A DNA stretch of 64,000 bases from positions 2,672,647-2,736,646 of the forward strand of contig JANAVB010033217.1 in the NCBI GenBank assembly GCA_029216955.1, in the 5' to 3' direction. Source of the DNA: Iris pallida (lineage: Eukaryota; Streptophyta; Magnoliopsida; Asparagales; Iridaceae). This document shows, one piece after another, positions 37,194 to 49,526 of this stretch (the first letter of the stretch is position 1; every line of letters begins with the position of its first letter). The position numbers were made by a program, and so were the translations under genes. Under the pieces are notes generated by a model, which was not told where the DNA came from, made no database searches, and worked only from the letters and a program-made list of their open reading frames with translations.

Positions 37194-38588
37194 AGATCAC
37201 ACATCGTTGGTACTTCTCATTCCCGACTCAACAATTTATAATAGAAAATAATCACATAACCAATGGCCAATCAATGAAATATAGTGAAAATCAATATCGA
37301 AATGCAGACAATAAACTGTACTCGCCTGTGGTCCTCTACTGGTGAAACTGACAGTCTGAACTACTCACTGTGCCACAATAGTCAAAACCCGTACAACAGT
37401 CCCCGGAAGCTGAAATAAACATCACCAATGTTCTCAGAATAGTCAAATTAGCTAGGATTGCCTATCCTTAAGTCCAATTCTGGACACAAGGGTAAAACGG
37501 TAATTTTGGGTCAAAACGGTGTCCGCCGTTGGACCCGCTTTGCACCGAAAAGCGTGCCAGAGTCAACGGTCTCTAAAGTCATCAAACTACATGTCTACGG
37601 ATCTAGTTTTTTGATACGAACCAAACCGTATTTCCAGAGTTGGATTCTGGCGGGCCGTGCACAAAATCGCCCGTTGAGTGGAACTGCGGGGCCCGCAAAA
37701 CGGTGATTTTATCAACAGTCTCAGAATCGGACCAAACTTGGCATGTAGGACCAGAAAAACGATACGGTCCTGTTGGCGCAAGTTTCGTCTTGATCTAAAA
37801 AATGTGCACAAAGTAATTAAGAAATTTACAACGTGCACGATACGGTGAATTTCGACGGATACGCATCAAATTCGTCGCGCACACGCGACCAATTTGAATT
37901 CCGTCAAAGCCCACACGACCACGAAGCCGTTACGCAGCTTTCGATGCGTTCGGTTCGTGACCACGTCGCCCGTAATGGCAGGACGCACGTCGTGTGGATG
38001 GTTTTCCAAGTTTTTAAAACAGATTTTTCTCGATTTTCAAATCGATTTATGTCAGCATCTACTGTTCATAAAAATAATATAAAAATAGGGTCTTAATGTC
38101 GGTTAGGTTGTCTAGAAATCTGTTCAGATGGTTTTCGAATTCGGTCTATGGATTGGCAAGAAATTGCCTTCCAAGATGGGTGTCTGGACTGTGCTACTGT
38201 CCTGTTTTTGGACAGATTTTTGGTCCGACTTTGGGTCGATATAAACCTAGATTTAACTAGGTTCTTCGTGAATCTAATTATGGGAATACGAAGTCGTATA
38301 GTTTGGGTACGTACCAGAGTTCGTAGTTCGTAAAACCATCGACTATCCACGACGAATCGTCGCTGCAAACCCAGCGCCAGTGGCTGCAACTGCTGCTGTT
38401 GCTGCGCTGTTCCGCGTCACGCGCGCACGCACAGCGACAGCGCTGGCCGGCCGGCGGCGGCGCACGGCCGCGCGCGCGTGGTCGAGGTCTCCGGGGTGCA
38501 GGGTGTCGGCGCTGATTTGGTTTAGGGTTTTCGAAAAATCCTTCGAGCTCTCGGATATATAGAGTATCCCGAACGAAACCGAACAGAG

Positions 38589-38596
38589 TTTATATA
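38589..38596 (-). promoter_or_regulatory. TATA box of the minus-strand LTR
   Basis: Reverse complement TATATAAA, upstream (minus orientation) of the GC-rich leader. Placement fits a U3/R boundary. Function is inferred. Confidence 0.5.
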
Positions 38597-38993
38597 CGGG
38601 GTTGCTCGGTCCTGAGGCTTGCCTGGCTCGGCCTGGGCCCAAGCCTGGGCTGGCTTAGCACAGTGGGGGCTGGGATTTGTTTCTCTAATCCTTTGTTTTT
38701 CTTTTGTTTTTCTTATTTCTTTTTTTTCTATATCCTATATATATATATATATATATATCTATATACCATTATACATGAATATATACACACATATTCATAT
38801 TTATACTTTTATATACGTATACGTCTACACATATATACACAATATATATATATATATTTAAATGTATATATACACTTACACACATATATATATAATATAT
38901 ATATTTATCTATATACACGTATACGCGTATATGCATTTACACATATATACGTATATTTATCTATATATGCATATATTTTTTTTTATCTATATA

Positions 38994-39098
<105 letters not shown>

Positions 39099-39840
39099 TT
39101 CTTCAACATATATTCACATACAAAAATAATAATATATAATATATATATATTATAACTTTATTAGATAATAATAATAATATAACCAATAATAAAATATTAT
39201 TATATAATAATAATAATAACAATAATAATAATAATAATAATTTTAATAAATCAATAATGGTATATATATATACCATATTGCACAGTCTAAAAATCCTAAA
39301 ATGTACGAAGATCTATCCTATGCAAAAGTCACCGAATATTACTAATAATAATATTTATAAAATTAAATTATGAATACTTAGGAATATTCATTAAATCATT
39401 AAAACGGGAAACAACACAATCCTACCAAAATACGTCAACACGAATGTCATTGAACGTCCCGCATGACTACATGGGCTTGGGCTCAGTTCGGGTCCAGTCC
39501 GGCTAAAATGGTATAACCAATTTCTCTAAAACTCAATAATATAAATAATAAATAAATAAACCTTCGGTATGGGTTAAGTCGCAACTTGGCTTGGTTTTTC
39601 TAGTTAGGACATCACTATGGCTCGGCCTTCCCTATCAAGGCTAACACACTAGTCAAAGCACGCCCCTGCACTATCCGTGCCACAATCTCCAGTCACCTTG
39701 TACTCCAAAAACTCCACTATGGCTAAAGTCTTCTATCGTCATAATTAACTAAATAATTATCTATAAAATCTAAAAATCACCATTCCAATAAAATAAATAA
39801 TAATAGAAAATATTTCGAATTTCTGGGAAGGGCAGCTACA

Positions 39841-42800
39841 AATCTACCCACCTTAAAAATAATTTCGTCCTCGAAATTCTAATTCGTAACTATTCCTTAA
39901 ATTCAAAAGGTCTACTATTACCTTAATCTCCTTGATTTTAATTCCTCAAAAATAGTTTATATCCTTCATATTGGCCATTTTGGCAACTACAAAAAAAAAA
40001 TCTCGAGGACTTCTACCCACCTTTGGTCACACTACTCCCTCAAAGCTATGTCACTAAAATTTTCTAATCATCCTACTAATTGCTAAAAATTGCTACCCAT
40101 AGGTATCTTCTGTATATGGCATCTATAATCCTATCCTATCTATCAACCAACCCAAAATCTAACAAGCAACATATTTACATAAGTAGCTAAAAATATTTGT
40201 AAATTCTAATAAGTATGACCATTCGTCACTCCGAAGTAGAAAGGACATAAAGATAAGGGAGAACAATCGAAGGTAAAAATGAAGTCTCAAGAGCAGTAGA
40301 TAGTATTCAAGGATACAGATAGAAAGAAAGTCTATGAGCCACTGACCAATTTTGCTAGATTGGGTTACTCTAGTCCAGTTACTTGCTAAGTCTAAGAATC
40401 CTTCATTCTTATAGGAGCTTGCAATCCGGCAATACAGAAGTTCCGTTCTCAAAATTCTAAACAGTTTCCATAATAGAACGGAATATGGAAATCAAGGTTG
40501 TGATCTTTCCCGTGGTTATTTAAACACACAAATAAGGGATATAAACGCGATACAAGATCGTACCGCAACTTCAAGGTAGATGGAATAACAGTTACGAATG
40601 ACTTCACATTCTAAGAAGGAGAAACAACATAAAGGGTATAGGGACCCATTTCGGAAGGTTCGATTTTATAGTCCAACTATAGTGGTATGCATGAATGGGT
40701 ATTACTGGGTCTTAATGGGTTCCCAATTGGACATCAGTCGTCGGTTGGATGAACCTCGGATTTCAGTCTCTATTGACTGGTCAAGATCTCAATGGTTATA
40801 CTACTTCTACTAGGTTAGGGTAACCTAGAATAGATTTCACCCAAGTGGTCGAGCTAGTTGCCAGTCTGGTTGGTTAGCTAGATCCCAAAAGCCCAAAAAT
40901 GCGTCTTTCGTGACTTCTGTGTTTAAGTAGCACGAGAAGGCATAATTGAGTGGCACACTGGTGACATGTGCGTAGTGGCTTTGAGTAGATCACCACCATA
41001 TATTGGGTCAAAAGGTTCGAGTCGAGTTAGAGTCTCTAATTGTAGTCGGAAAGTATACGAGTATTATGGTAAGGGTTATAACTAGTCCTTTTGGCCTGAA
41101 AGTCGTACCATAAAAATAGAGTACAAGGGGATATGTTTGAGTGGGACATGATATACCTAGATGAAGGTGGACTCGTCTAGATCTTGCATACAAAATTTGC
41201 TGAAAGGTAACAACTGGTCTCGTGCTCCGATTGTTAGTGACACGGCCGGGGACACAAAATGATCTAAATGGAAAGTGGGAGTCCAAGAGGCCCCAATTAT
41301 CATCCTAATGAAAATTATTCAAATCAATCGGTAATCTTTGTATATCCCAAAATTTTAGAAGGCTTACAGTCTACCCACCTTAGAAGTTAGGGCATGGTCT
41401 TAGGAATAATGAGGTTAGAAGGATTTCAATATCAGGATATCGTACCTCGATTCTCGGTAATAAAGAATAAGGTACGACGTAACGGAATATGGTAGATATA
41501 AGTCAAGTCGAAGATCATTCCTCAATAATTGGAAAATGAGTGTGCACAATGACACATGGTCGAGAAAATAGAATGACATGCTTGTCCACAGTATACAAGA
41601 GTTGTCGACGGGGTAACCAACTCTAAGGCACATCATCTAAAAGATTTCTAACAACTGAGTCGTGAAACTCTAGTTGTGTCAAACCTGTCAGACTATGGTC
41701 ATAAGGGTTCTAGTGGTATGGGCGGTAGTGATCATGCATTGTTGTTGACAACTGGTATATCACAATTTGACAGGGTATTTAATCTATGGTATTAGCTAAG
41801 CTAGTGACTGTGGTGTTCTAACACTAGTTAGGTCTTAATAATAAAGTTTATATAACTAGAGTAATATTTGTTGGAAACCAATCTCGGGATGAGTGTCACG
41901 GTAAATGATTACCCTATTGTCCATCATCTCATGTCTAACTGTGTGCTTCGGTCGAGAAAGGGTTGGTTCAATTCTTAAGGGTTGCTAGTTAAGGCAAGCT
42001 TCCAGCAAATAATTAGAGGCTCACAACAATTGGTTCCTTGAGGATAAATGGTCTCTTGGGTTGGCATTTCGACTAAGGGTAAAACCCTAATCATTCTCAA
42101 AATCAGGTAGCTAGAAAGTCCCGATAACAGTTTGGGGTCGAGAGGAGAACGAGTAACTCAATCACATGGCTGGCTGACGATAGCTACCCTCGTGTATACA
42201 ACTACCATAGCCATGGGAATACTCGGTATCTCTTTACCAATTACGAGCTTCTGTCTTTCCAAATCAGTGAGAGACAAAACAATAAAGAGTTCAAGAAAGA
42301 TGTTACTGAATACAATCACGTGATCCAAAGACGAACGTATAATTCAAGAGAAATTGTCAAAACAGTCGCGGATGAGATCCTAGATACCTCTACATCTCAA
42401 TCCACGTAGGATAATTAAATGAAGTACGAACCAAATGCATCATGGTTGATCAGACCATAATATACTGATTCTGATTAGACAATATGTTAGCAGGCGTCCC
42501 CACTAAACATATGTCTTGAATCAAGCTCGAGAACAGAGTGAGCTTGCAAAACTAGGCTGTAGTAGCAACATTGGTCAAGATAGTCGAAATACAAGTATGC
42601 GAGATTTATGAAAGAATGTACAAATAGTTTGAGTTTTGCGAGAATCAAACCTTACCCGGTGTTCTTGCTTATGCGGTCTTCATACTATCTTCCTATCCAC
42701 AAGGACTTGGTCGACTAAAGGGTTATGGACATTCTAAATTCCATATTCCAGGTAACCTATTAGTGTCAGTCAATTTCCTCATCAATGGATCACGAGGATC

Positions 42801-42947
42801 ATACGGAGTGCTAGGTCGGGAGACATGCTACCAAACTTACCGACTTCCACTACTATTGGCTTTGTATCTTATGGGACATACATGGCACGGTCCTATCCTC
42901 TATAGTACCCTAAACATGTAATCACGTCTGAAATCATTTCACCGAGG
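39841..42947. other. 3.1 kb without recognisable genes
   Basis: By position it is the 3' internal part of the minus-strand element whose LTR ends at 39,840, and it begins with that element's polypurine tract. I found no Gag, RT or integrase relic in any frame. It may be the inside of a non-coding (LARD-like) element or older decayed sequence. The 13.4-kb element inserted at its right end (target ATTAT). Confidence 0.5.
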
Positions 42948-42952
42948 ATTAT

Positions 42953-44028
42953 TGTAGGAGCATAAAAAGTGCTTCAAAGCAAGAGTCATCTCATTTATAA
43001 ATCATTGGTTTTCTACACCAAGCAAGAGCAGATAATCTCTTTTACGCCTAAGCAGGCTGATCATTTTGTTTTATGCCAAGGACAGAGCAGCCTCTTTTAC
43101 GCTGGACAAAGCTGTCAAATCTCTCATTTAATGCAAACTCTGACATGAAGATATTAATGATGGCATTTACCACAGAATTCAATGGGATTCGTCTTATACA
43201 AAGACCATTGTTGTCGTTTACGGGGGATCGAGCTACTTTACGCTCACTATATGGTTTCTTTTACGTACGGAGTTCTATATGAGTTTTTACGCTCATAAAA
43301 CAATGTGTGCGTAAAGTCTATTTGAGCCATTTTACGCTCAAGGTTATTCAATAACCACTTTACGCTGGAAACCTATGACATAGCTATTTTACGCTCATCT
43401 TACTGCTTTACGCCCAGAGGATGTTGGAGCTATTTTTACGCCCTATTCTTTCTGGCCAGTATGGAACATGGTTTGCCTACATGGCCTTCATGCCATATAT
43501 TTCGAAGAACGTGTGTACATGTATCCTATTCTTACTGAAATGATGGGACGCGTGTCAACGTATGCAAAGGATGACTCTGATCATGGGTGGCAGTTGTTAG
43601 CGTAAAGAGAGATTTTGGTGTCTTTTTACGCACAAAAGCCCCAGTCTATAAATAGACTCATTTTTCTCAGAGGGACAGGGAGAGAACAGGGGAGAATACA
43701 GAGATCAGGACTTCGAGATTTTGATCCTCCAGAGCATTGTTCTTCAACTTTTCTTTCAGAACAGAGTGAAGCAAAGCAGGAAAGCATTCGGCCTCGCCAT
43801 CAGTGCCCAAGTGCGTCGATACCTTTCTGGTGACTTAGTTCTTCCAAGTTGTTCTACTTCAAGCAGTGATCTTCATCATCATCATATGGTCCAAGGAACA
43901 AAGTAATCATTTACGAATCAGACTTCCATAGCAATACTTTTCCAGAATCAAATTTGTACTTCTTGTACTTTTTCTCGTTTTATTTTCAAAATTCAACCTT
44001 TTGTTTGGCAATTTTGTTAAGTGAAACA
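42953..44028 (+). repeat. 5' LTR of the pol-less element
   Basis: Direct repeat of 55,281-56,376. It carries roughly a dozen copies of TTTACGC or its complement GCGTAAA between about 43,045 and 43,630, then a TATA box and a leader. Confidence 0.93.
43647..43654 (+). promoter_or_regulatory. TATA box of the 5' LTR
   Basis: TATAAATA just downstream of the TTTACGC cluster; the matching box in the 3' LTR is at 55,996-56,003. Confidence 0.7.
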
Positions 44029-44030
44029 AA

Positions 44031-44216
44031 ATGGCGACTCTGCTGGGGACGACTTTCTCCTCCGACGAGGAAGTGATTGCTCAATATGATGATGTTTCAG
44101 TCGGTTCGACTAAGAAGACTCTAGTTGTACACTTCGACCAGGCTGCCTATGAAGAAATGCTCCGAACTGGGGGTGGTTCTCACCACTCCAATGTTCAAAA
44201 GTCTCGCAAAGCATGA
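44031..44216 (+). pseudogene. N-terminal segment of the sense polyprotein
   Basis: 61 codons starting at the ATG that overlaps the primer-binding site (MATLLGTTFSSDEEV). It is in the same frame as the long Gag-protease ORF from 44,241 and separated from it by a TGA (44,214) and a TAG (44,223). This suggests one original ORF cut by nonsense changes, although a separate leader peptide is possible. Function unknown. Confidence 0.6.
44032..44048 (+). other. Primer-binding site overlapping the first ATG
   Basis: TGGCGACTCTGCTGGGG begins 3 nt after the LTR end. It is the type of site used by Ogre/Tat elements (recalled as complementary to tRNA-Arg; not checked). The A at 44,031 makes ATGGCGACT, so the first Met codon of the sense ORF overlaps the site. 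Confidence 0.7.
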
Positions 44217-44240
44217 AAAGTTTAGATTCCCAAATCCAAA

Positions 44241-47200
44241 GTGATTTCTGGTCTCTCTGTTGCTTCTGATGACAAGGGAATTCTTTCTACTCCTTTCGTA
44301 GGGGCTCCCGTTCGTAACGAGGCAGTCCTTACTTCAGAGTTACACTCAAAGTGTGATGATTTATCTTCCGTTTGTAACGGAGAAGATAATCAGGTTTCAC
44401 GCCCACTGCGTAAGAATCAAGTTTTACGCTCAGTGGGTAAGAACCAAATTTTACGCCCAAGGCATAAGAATGAGTCTCCCATTTGTAATGTGGCAGATTC
44501 TAATATTTCTGAGTGTAAGAACCCGTCTTCCGTCGATGACATGGTAGACTCACACAAATTACGCTCCTCGCATAAAACAAAATCTCCCGTCTGTGATGTA
44601 GTAGATAATCAATTTTTACGTTTTACGCGTAAAGGTAAGTCTCCTGTCTGTGACAGTGTAGATAAAATTCACAACGATGTTTGCACATCTAATGTGAATA
44701 TACCTAAACGTATACAGCGTAAAAGTGATGTTGGTAAAACTTCTGTCCTATACCAACAACCTTCTTATACTGCTTTACGCAAAGTACCAAACTTGCAAAC
44801 TACATGCCATGAAAATGGGGTCCTTCGTGCTAAATCTCAAGATTTACGCACACAACTCCAAACGCATAAAAATGTACAGTTTGGTTCTGCGAATGAAGCT
44901 AGTAATCTTCTTTATACACAGGGGACTAAACGTTTTTCTACCCCAAATGTAATAAAGAAGAATATTCCCTCCACTCCTTCTGACTTACGTGAATTGCTAT
45001 TGCAAAAGCGTAAGAATTCACAATCTCCAGCGATGTTCCCCCAAGAAAGACATCAATGTGGATATCATCAGGTTGTGATCAATTGTTGTTGTTCAGCTTC
45101 AAAACGGTCAGTTTTTGATCGACTAAATTTCTCACTTCAACATCAAGCTGAAGACCAAGAAGATGAGTTGTCATATGCATCAGTCAACATGGCATCTCAT
45201 ACTAACAGAGGACGACGACCGAGACGGAACATGTCCCAAACTCCAGGTCAACAACAATTCAACAGACTTTTTGATTTCTTTGAAGGAGTATATCAGAATA
45301 CTCGATCAAGAAGACAAAGACAATTGCAGATTTCTGATTCAGAAGCTGGGGGTACTCAATCTTTTGAGTCTGATACTGATAGTGTGGATTCATACTTCTA
45401 TACTAATCCCTCTATATCTTCAAGAGAGGTTGAATCCTACGCTGTTGGAGATGAACCAGAGACGTCATCTGCCAATACGGAACAATGTCTCACTATCGTG
45501 GAGCAATCATTGAAAGACATGCTCAACATGGTGCAAAGCATGCATCAGATAATTTTGAATCAACAAACTGCTCAATCCACAGTAATAACTCCGGTACCAG
45601 CGGCAGCACAAACTCAAGATAGTCAAGGGGCTGATATACCTTCGAACATTCAAGAACCTGCTGTTAATCAAAATTCTGCATCTCCAGATTCCATCATTCC
45701 AGAAGATGTACCACCTCCAGTAGGGGTTACGGTACATCCAACGACTATTCAATCAAATGTGCTTCCTCAAACCAGTGAAGCCATTCAAGCAGTGCGTGAA
45801 CTCAAAGCACAGTTTGAGGTTTTGAGGCACAAAGATCAGCTCCAGAGGTTAGGGATTAAGCAACCCTATCCTCCTCATTGGAATGATGTACCCTTTCCAC
45901 CGAAGTTCAAGCCACAATCCATGGTTTTATTCGATGGAAAAGCATCTCCCAGTCAATATATCAATTACTTTGATATTATGACTGTACACTTGCAGAAAAA
46001 TGATGCTCTTTTCACTCGAGTGTTCATTGGGTGCTTGACGGGTTCGGCTTATGACTGGTATCGTAGCTTATCCGATAACTCTATTTCGTCTTTTGACGAA
46101 TTCAAGGCAATGTTTCTCTTCCGCTTCTATGAAGGAGGTATGGACATGAACATGTCCTCCTTAATAGAAATAAAACAAAAGGAGAAAGAAGATACTCGGA
46201 CGTTCATTGAACGTTTTCGACAGGCTACTCTAAAGATGCCTCCTGGTATGCCAGATTCAGCGTTGATCGATACATGCAAGATGAATCTGCGACCATCCAT
46301 TGCTGTCTTCACAGGTTCCCAATTCATAGATTGGGCTTCGTTTATCATAGCAGCAGTTTCTGCCGAGACCAATGGTAGGTTGGCCCGGGAATATAGGATG
46401 ATTTTTGCTTCAGAAGATAAAGGAAAGAAAAGTAATCCTGGTAATAATCCTGGCAATCGTAACGTGAAAGGAAAAGATACTCTTATGGTCAATCTCTCCA
46501 AAAACAAAACGATGCCAAATAATCAGGAATCTTCCAGGCCAAAGGAAGAATACTCTTTTGACGAAAGTGATATCCCAGGAATATTTCAGTGTCTGGTGAA
46601 AAGTGGCAAACTTCAGATTCTAGAGCCAAAAAGGCCTAATGAGGTGAATCTGACTGACAATCCCAAATATTGTATCTATCATAGATACATTAATCATCCT
46701 ACCAGTGCTTGCTATGTCTTGAAAAAGAAGATCCAAGACCTGATAAATGGTGGCGCTATTGCTTTAACCAATGATGACCATACAGTTACAACCAACATGG
46801 TCTCTCTTCAGTTTGGAGATTTTCCTCCACAGCAGGTCCCAGATGGAATTATCCCAATTTCGAAGGCGACGATAAAGATCGTGAACATCCCGCCTGCCAG
46901 AGAAGAAAATACAGGATTGCTGCCACTCACATTAAAGAATGGTGAAATTATGTGGGTACATCCTGACTTAGTGCCTGAATTAGAAAATGAAGGTAAAACT
47001 TCAAAATCCAAGAAGGAAAAGAAAGTCAAAACCTGCAACATGATTTCTCATGTTATTCCAGATTCTGATGACTTGGATCATCTATGGGATGGCCTTCCTT
47101 TAGAAGATAGACTGAAAGGACTGAACATCTGTCCTCCAAGTCTAGCTCCCCCTACCAAGCTCAAGCTTACCCATCAGCAGTGGCTAGCCATGAATAGTGT

Positions 47201-48677
47201 CCCTTTATATCGGGCACAACAAGTCTTTGCTGCTTATGAAAAAGCTCCGACAGGGATTTTTCCTCATCCTTCTCTTCTCGTAACTACAGAGACATCTATT
47301 CTTCATCCTCCTGAGGTTACAGAAGGTCTTGCTTCTTCCTCTTCCGCTGTTGAAACACCTGTCAAAAGTCCGCTGCCCACTCACTTGTATAGTCAGCAAT
47401 CTGTTCATCTCATGAAAAAGATGGGTTACGACTTTCAAAAGGCAGAAGGTTTGAATTATGATAAAGGAATACGTCTTCCTTTACAAATTCAAAATCAGAA
47501 TTCCACTGCTGGATTGGGTTCTGAAATACCTCATAACAACCCTCACAAGAAGAAGACTAAGAGAAGAAAGATTAAATCCTGTAATATGGTATTTCCTTCT
47601 CCTGAGTCTGAAGAAGAAACTTTTGCTGGTACAAGATCTAGAAAAGAGTACCACAAAGACTATGAGGGATCCTCCAAAGAAGCAGAAGATGTAGTGGAGA
47701 CTCTACCAGTTCAACCTTCTCCTGTTCCTGTTAAACCGTCTGTGGTTGAAAAGGGGAAACAGAAGGCAGTACGCTTTGATATCCCATTGAAGCCTGCTTC
47801 CAATCAGGGGGTGGTGATGAAGCCTTACAAATTTGACATTCTAGCTCAGTTAGCCAATACTCCGGCTAGACTTTCTATATTTGAATTGCTTCGCCTTTCC
47901 AGAGAAAGCAGAGAGACTTTGAGCGAAGCTTTACTTCAAGCAGATTCATGCTTGGCACAACTCAAGACTCCTGATAATATACCAGTGTCATGTCTGCAAT
48001 GTCATAGTGTGATGGAAGCAATTCCCAACATCACCTTTACACAAGAGGATATGCTATTGAAACACAACAAGCATGATAGGCCTCTGTGTTACACTGGATA
48101 TATCGGATCCACTGAAATTGATAGGATTTACATCGATCCTGGGTCTTCAATTAGTATAATTCTTCAGAGTATGCTAAGACCCCTGAGGATTCCTACTAGT
48201 GAGCTGACTTATACTAGTACTACGATAGTCGGTTTTAACTCTGGCAAGAGCAAACCACTGGGGAAGATTCGTCTGCAGATTCAGATTGGTGATCTTCGAA
48301 CTATGGTAACTTTCTATGTTATCAACTCGGACGTATCCTACAATATTCTTCTTGGAAGACCGTGGATTCATGAACATAATATTGTGCCTTCAACTCTTCA
48401 CCAATGTTTCAAATATGTGGACTCCCAAGGAGTTGTAAAAACTGAGTTTGCTGATATTAATCCGTTCAAGGGTGTTGAAGCCTACTTCTCTGATTCAAGG
48501 CTTTATAAACAAGAACATGTGAAAGATATATCAGACATGGCTGAAGATCAATCACCCTCTGAGGATCACTATATTAATAAAGATCCGCCAGAGGAGCAAC
48601 CTTTGAAGATCATAGTCAAGGGACGAATCCAATCCCAACATGTCAATGATCAACCTTTGATGATCAAGGTTAAATGA
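44241..48677 (+). CDS. Gag-protease polyprotein of the pol-less element
   Basis: 1478 aa, opened at a GTG because the frame continues from 44,031 past two stops. Residues about 40-270 carry degenerate repeats of the type LRxxxKN, encoded by the element's TTTACGC/GCGTAA motif. The Gag core lies at about 535-635 (FDGKASPSQYINYF, GSAYDWYRSL, FRFYEGGMDM). A Cys/His cluster (YCIYHRYINHPTSACYVLK) near 809 is the single finger typical of Tat Gag. A G-patch-like LMKKMGYDFQKAEGLNY lies near 1057. The aspartic protease has IDPGSS (Asp1299), with Pro where DSG/DGG is usual, and NILLGRPWIH near 1367. It ends at a TGA (48,675); the frame stays open beyond. Confidence 0.85.
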   Translation: MISGLSVASDDKGILSTPFVGAPVRNEAVLTSELHSKCDDLSSVCNGEDNQVSRPLRKNQVLRSVGKNQILRPRHKNESPICNVADSNISECKNPSSVDDMVDSHKLRSSHKTKSPVCDVVDNQFLRFTRKGKSPVCDSVDKIHNDVCTSNVNIPKRIQRKSDVGKTSVLYQQPSYTALRKVPNLQTTCHENGVLRAKSQDLRTQLQTHKNVQFGSANEASNLLYTQGTKRFSTPNVIKKNIPSTPSDLRELLLQKRKNSQSPAMFPQERHQCGYHQVVINCCCSASKRSVFDRLNFSLQHQAEDQEDELSYASVNMASHTNRGRRPRRNMSQTPGQQQFNRLFDFFEGVYQNTRSRRQRQLQISDSEAGGTQSFESDTDSVDSYFYTNPSISSREVESYAVGDEPETSSANTEQCLTIVEQSLKDMLNMVQSMHQIILNQQTAQSTVITPVPAAAQTQDSQGADIPSNIQEPAVNQNSASPDSIIPEDVPPPVGVTVHPTTIQSNVLPQTSEAIQAVRELKAQFEVLRHKDQLQRLGIKQPYPPHWNDVPFPPKFKPQSMVLFDGKASPSQYINYFDIMTVHLQKNDALFTRVFIGCLTGSAYDWYRSLSDNSISSFDEFKAMFLFRFYEGGMDMNMSSLIEIKQKEKEDTRTFIERFRQATLKMPPGMPDSALIDTCKMNLRPSIAVFTGSQFIDWASFIIAAVSAETNGRLAREYRMIFASEDKGKKSNPGNNPGNRNVKGKDTLMVNLSKNKTMPNNQESSRPKEEYSFDESDIPGIFQCLVKSGKLQILEPKRPNEVNLTDNPKYCIYHRYINHPTSACYVLKKKIQDLINGGAIALTNDDHTVTTNMVSLQFGDFPPQQVPDGIIPISKATIKIVNIPPAREENTGLLPLTLKNGEIMWVHPDLVPELENEGKTSKSKKEKKVKTCNMISHVIPDSDDLDHLWDGLPLEDRLKGLNICPPSLAPPTKLKLTHQQWLAMNSVPLYRAQQVFAAYEKAPTGIFPHPSLLVTTETSILHPPEVTEGLASSSSAVETPVKSPLPTHLYSQQSVHLMKKMGYDFQKAEGLNYDKGIRLPLQIQNQNSTAGLGSEIPHNNPHKKKTKRRKIKSCNMVFPSPESEEETFAGTRSRKEYHKDYEGSSKEAEDVVETLPVQPSPVPVKPSVVEKGKQKAVRFDIPLKPASNQGVVMKPYKFDILAQLANTPARLSIFELLRLSRESRETLSEALLQADSCLAQLKTPDNIPVSCLQCHSVMEAIPNITFTQEDMLLKHNKHDRPLCYTGYIGSTEIDRIYIDPGSSISIILQSMLRPLRIPTSELTYTSTTIVGFNSGKSKPLGKIRLQIQIGDLRTMVTFYVINSDVSYNILLGRPWIHEHNIVPSTLHQCFKYVDSQGVVKTEFADINPFKGVEAYFSDSRLYKQEHVKDISDMAEDQSPSEDHYINKDPPEEQPLKIIVKGRIQSQHVNDQPLMIKVK

Positions 48678-48740
48678 AGAACTCAAACTTCATCTAAGGA
48701 ATCAATAAATATTCCCGCTAAGAGCCAAGTTCAACCTTTT

Positions 48741-49526
48741 ATGATTAAGGTCAAAGGACGTACTTCTTGCACGAATGATCCAGAACTACCGCTGATTGTC
48801 AATCTTGGCAAATCTACGCAGAAGACGGATGATGGTCCACTGTTGATTAATCTAAAGCGTAGCAATCAGACTGTAAATGATGTAAATATTGATCGTTCTG
48901 TACTTTTTTATATCAATGAAGATTCCCTGTTCGAGTATATGGCTGTCAAGTTTATTGAAAGAATGACTTTATCTTCTGATGATCAAAGTCATCAATATAA
49001 AGACAACATAGAACCGGAAGAAACTTTATACATTGATTATAAGGAGAATTCTTTCCCTCCTTATACAGATATTGGACCGTATGCTCAAAGGTCCCTAACA
49101 TCTTCTCCTTATCTTCTACCTGTGGCTGCTTCATCACAAGCTTGCGTAACTTTTAGACGTCATGAAGAATCTTATTTCGTGGTTCCGTCTGATAAGAAAA
49201 ACAAGCGCCAAATTGTGTTTGGCCTGGCTAGAAATATCCCTGTTGCTCAGACAGATGAGCTGAAGGATAAGGACAAAGGAAGAATTCGAATTGATAAATA
49301 CAGCCAGCAATTTATCAAGATTATTCAGAACATGGGGTATGATTTATAGACTATGCAAGGTCTCAATCAGGGCAAGGGCAGACGATTACCATTAGGTGAT
49401 GATCCATTTTACCAAAAAACTCGCCATGGGTTGGGATATGATCCGTCCCACGTGTTTTATGATGATATACAAGAAGAATTCTCTTCCAACTCTTCACAAT
49501 CATCAGATTCAGAGGAACTTCAATGA
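48741..49526 (+). pseudogene. C-terminal continuation of Gag-protease, ending before RT
   Basis: Same frame as 44,241-48,677. It repeats the phrase PLMIKVKGR / PLLINLKR, then has a G-patch-like block: NMGYDL, an in-frame TAG at 49,347, TMQGLNQGKGRRLPLG, YQKTRHGLGYDP. The same block in the neighbouring element (GYDLETMPGLNYDTGRRLPL, TRCGLGY) lies just before its RT. Here the frame stops at 49,524. A short homologous stretch (VLSVNMVQTDGKSEPFE) continues in another frame to about 49,610, where similarity to pol-bearing elements ends. Confidence 0.7.

Noticed and set aside
39841..42947. Possible minus-strand integrase relic next to the polypurine tract
   Set aside because: Looked for catalytic and chromodomain motifs in short frames such as 40,159-40,452 and 41,008-41,286; none found.
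43045..43630. TTTACGC repeats as telomere-like sequence
   Set aside because: Not tandem and not TTTAGGG; irregular spacing inside an LTR with a TATA box.
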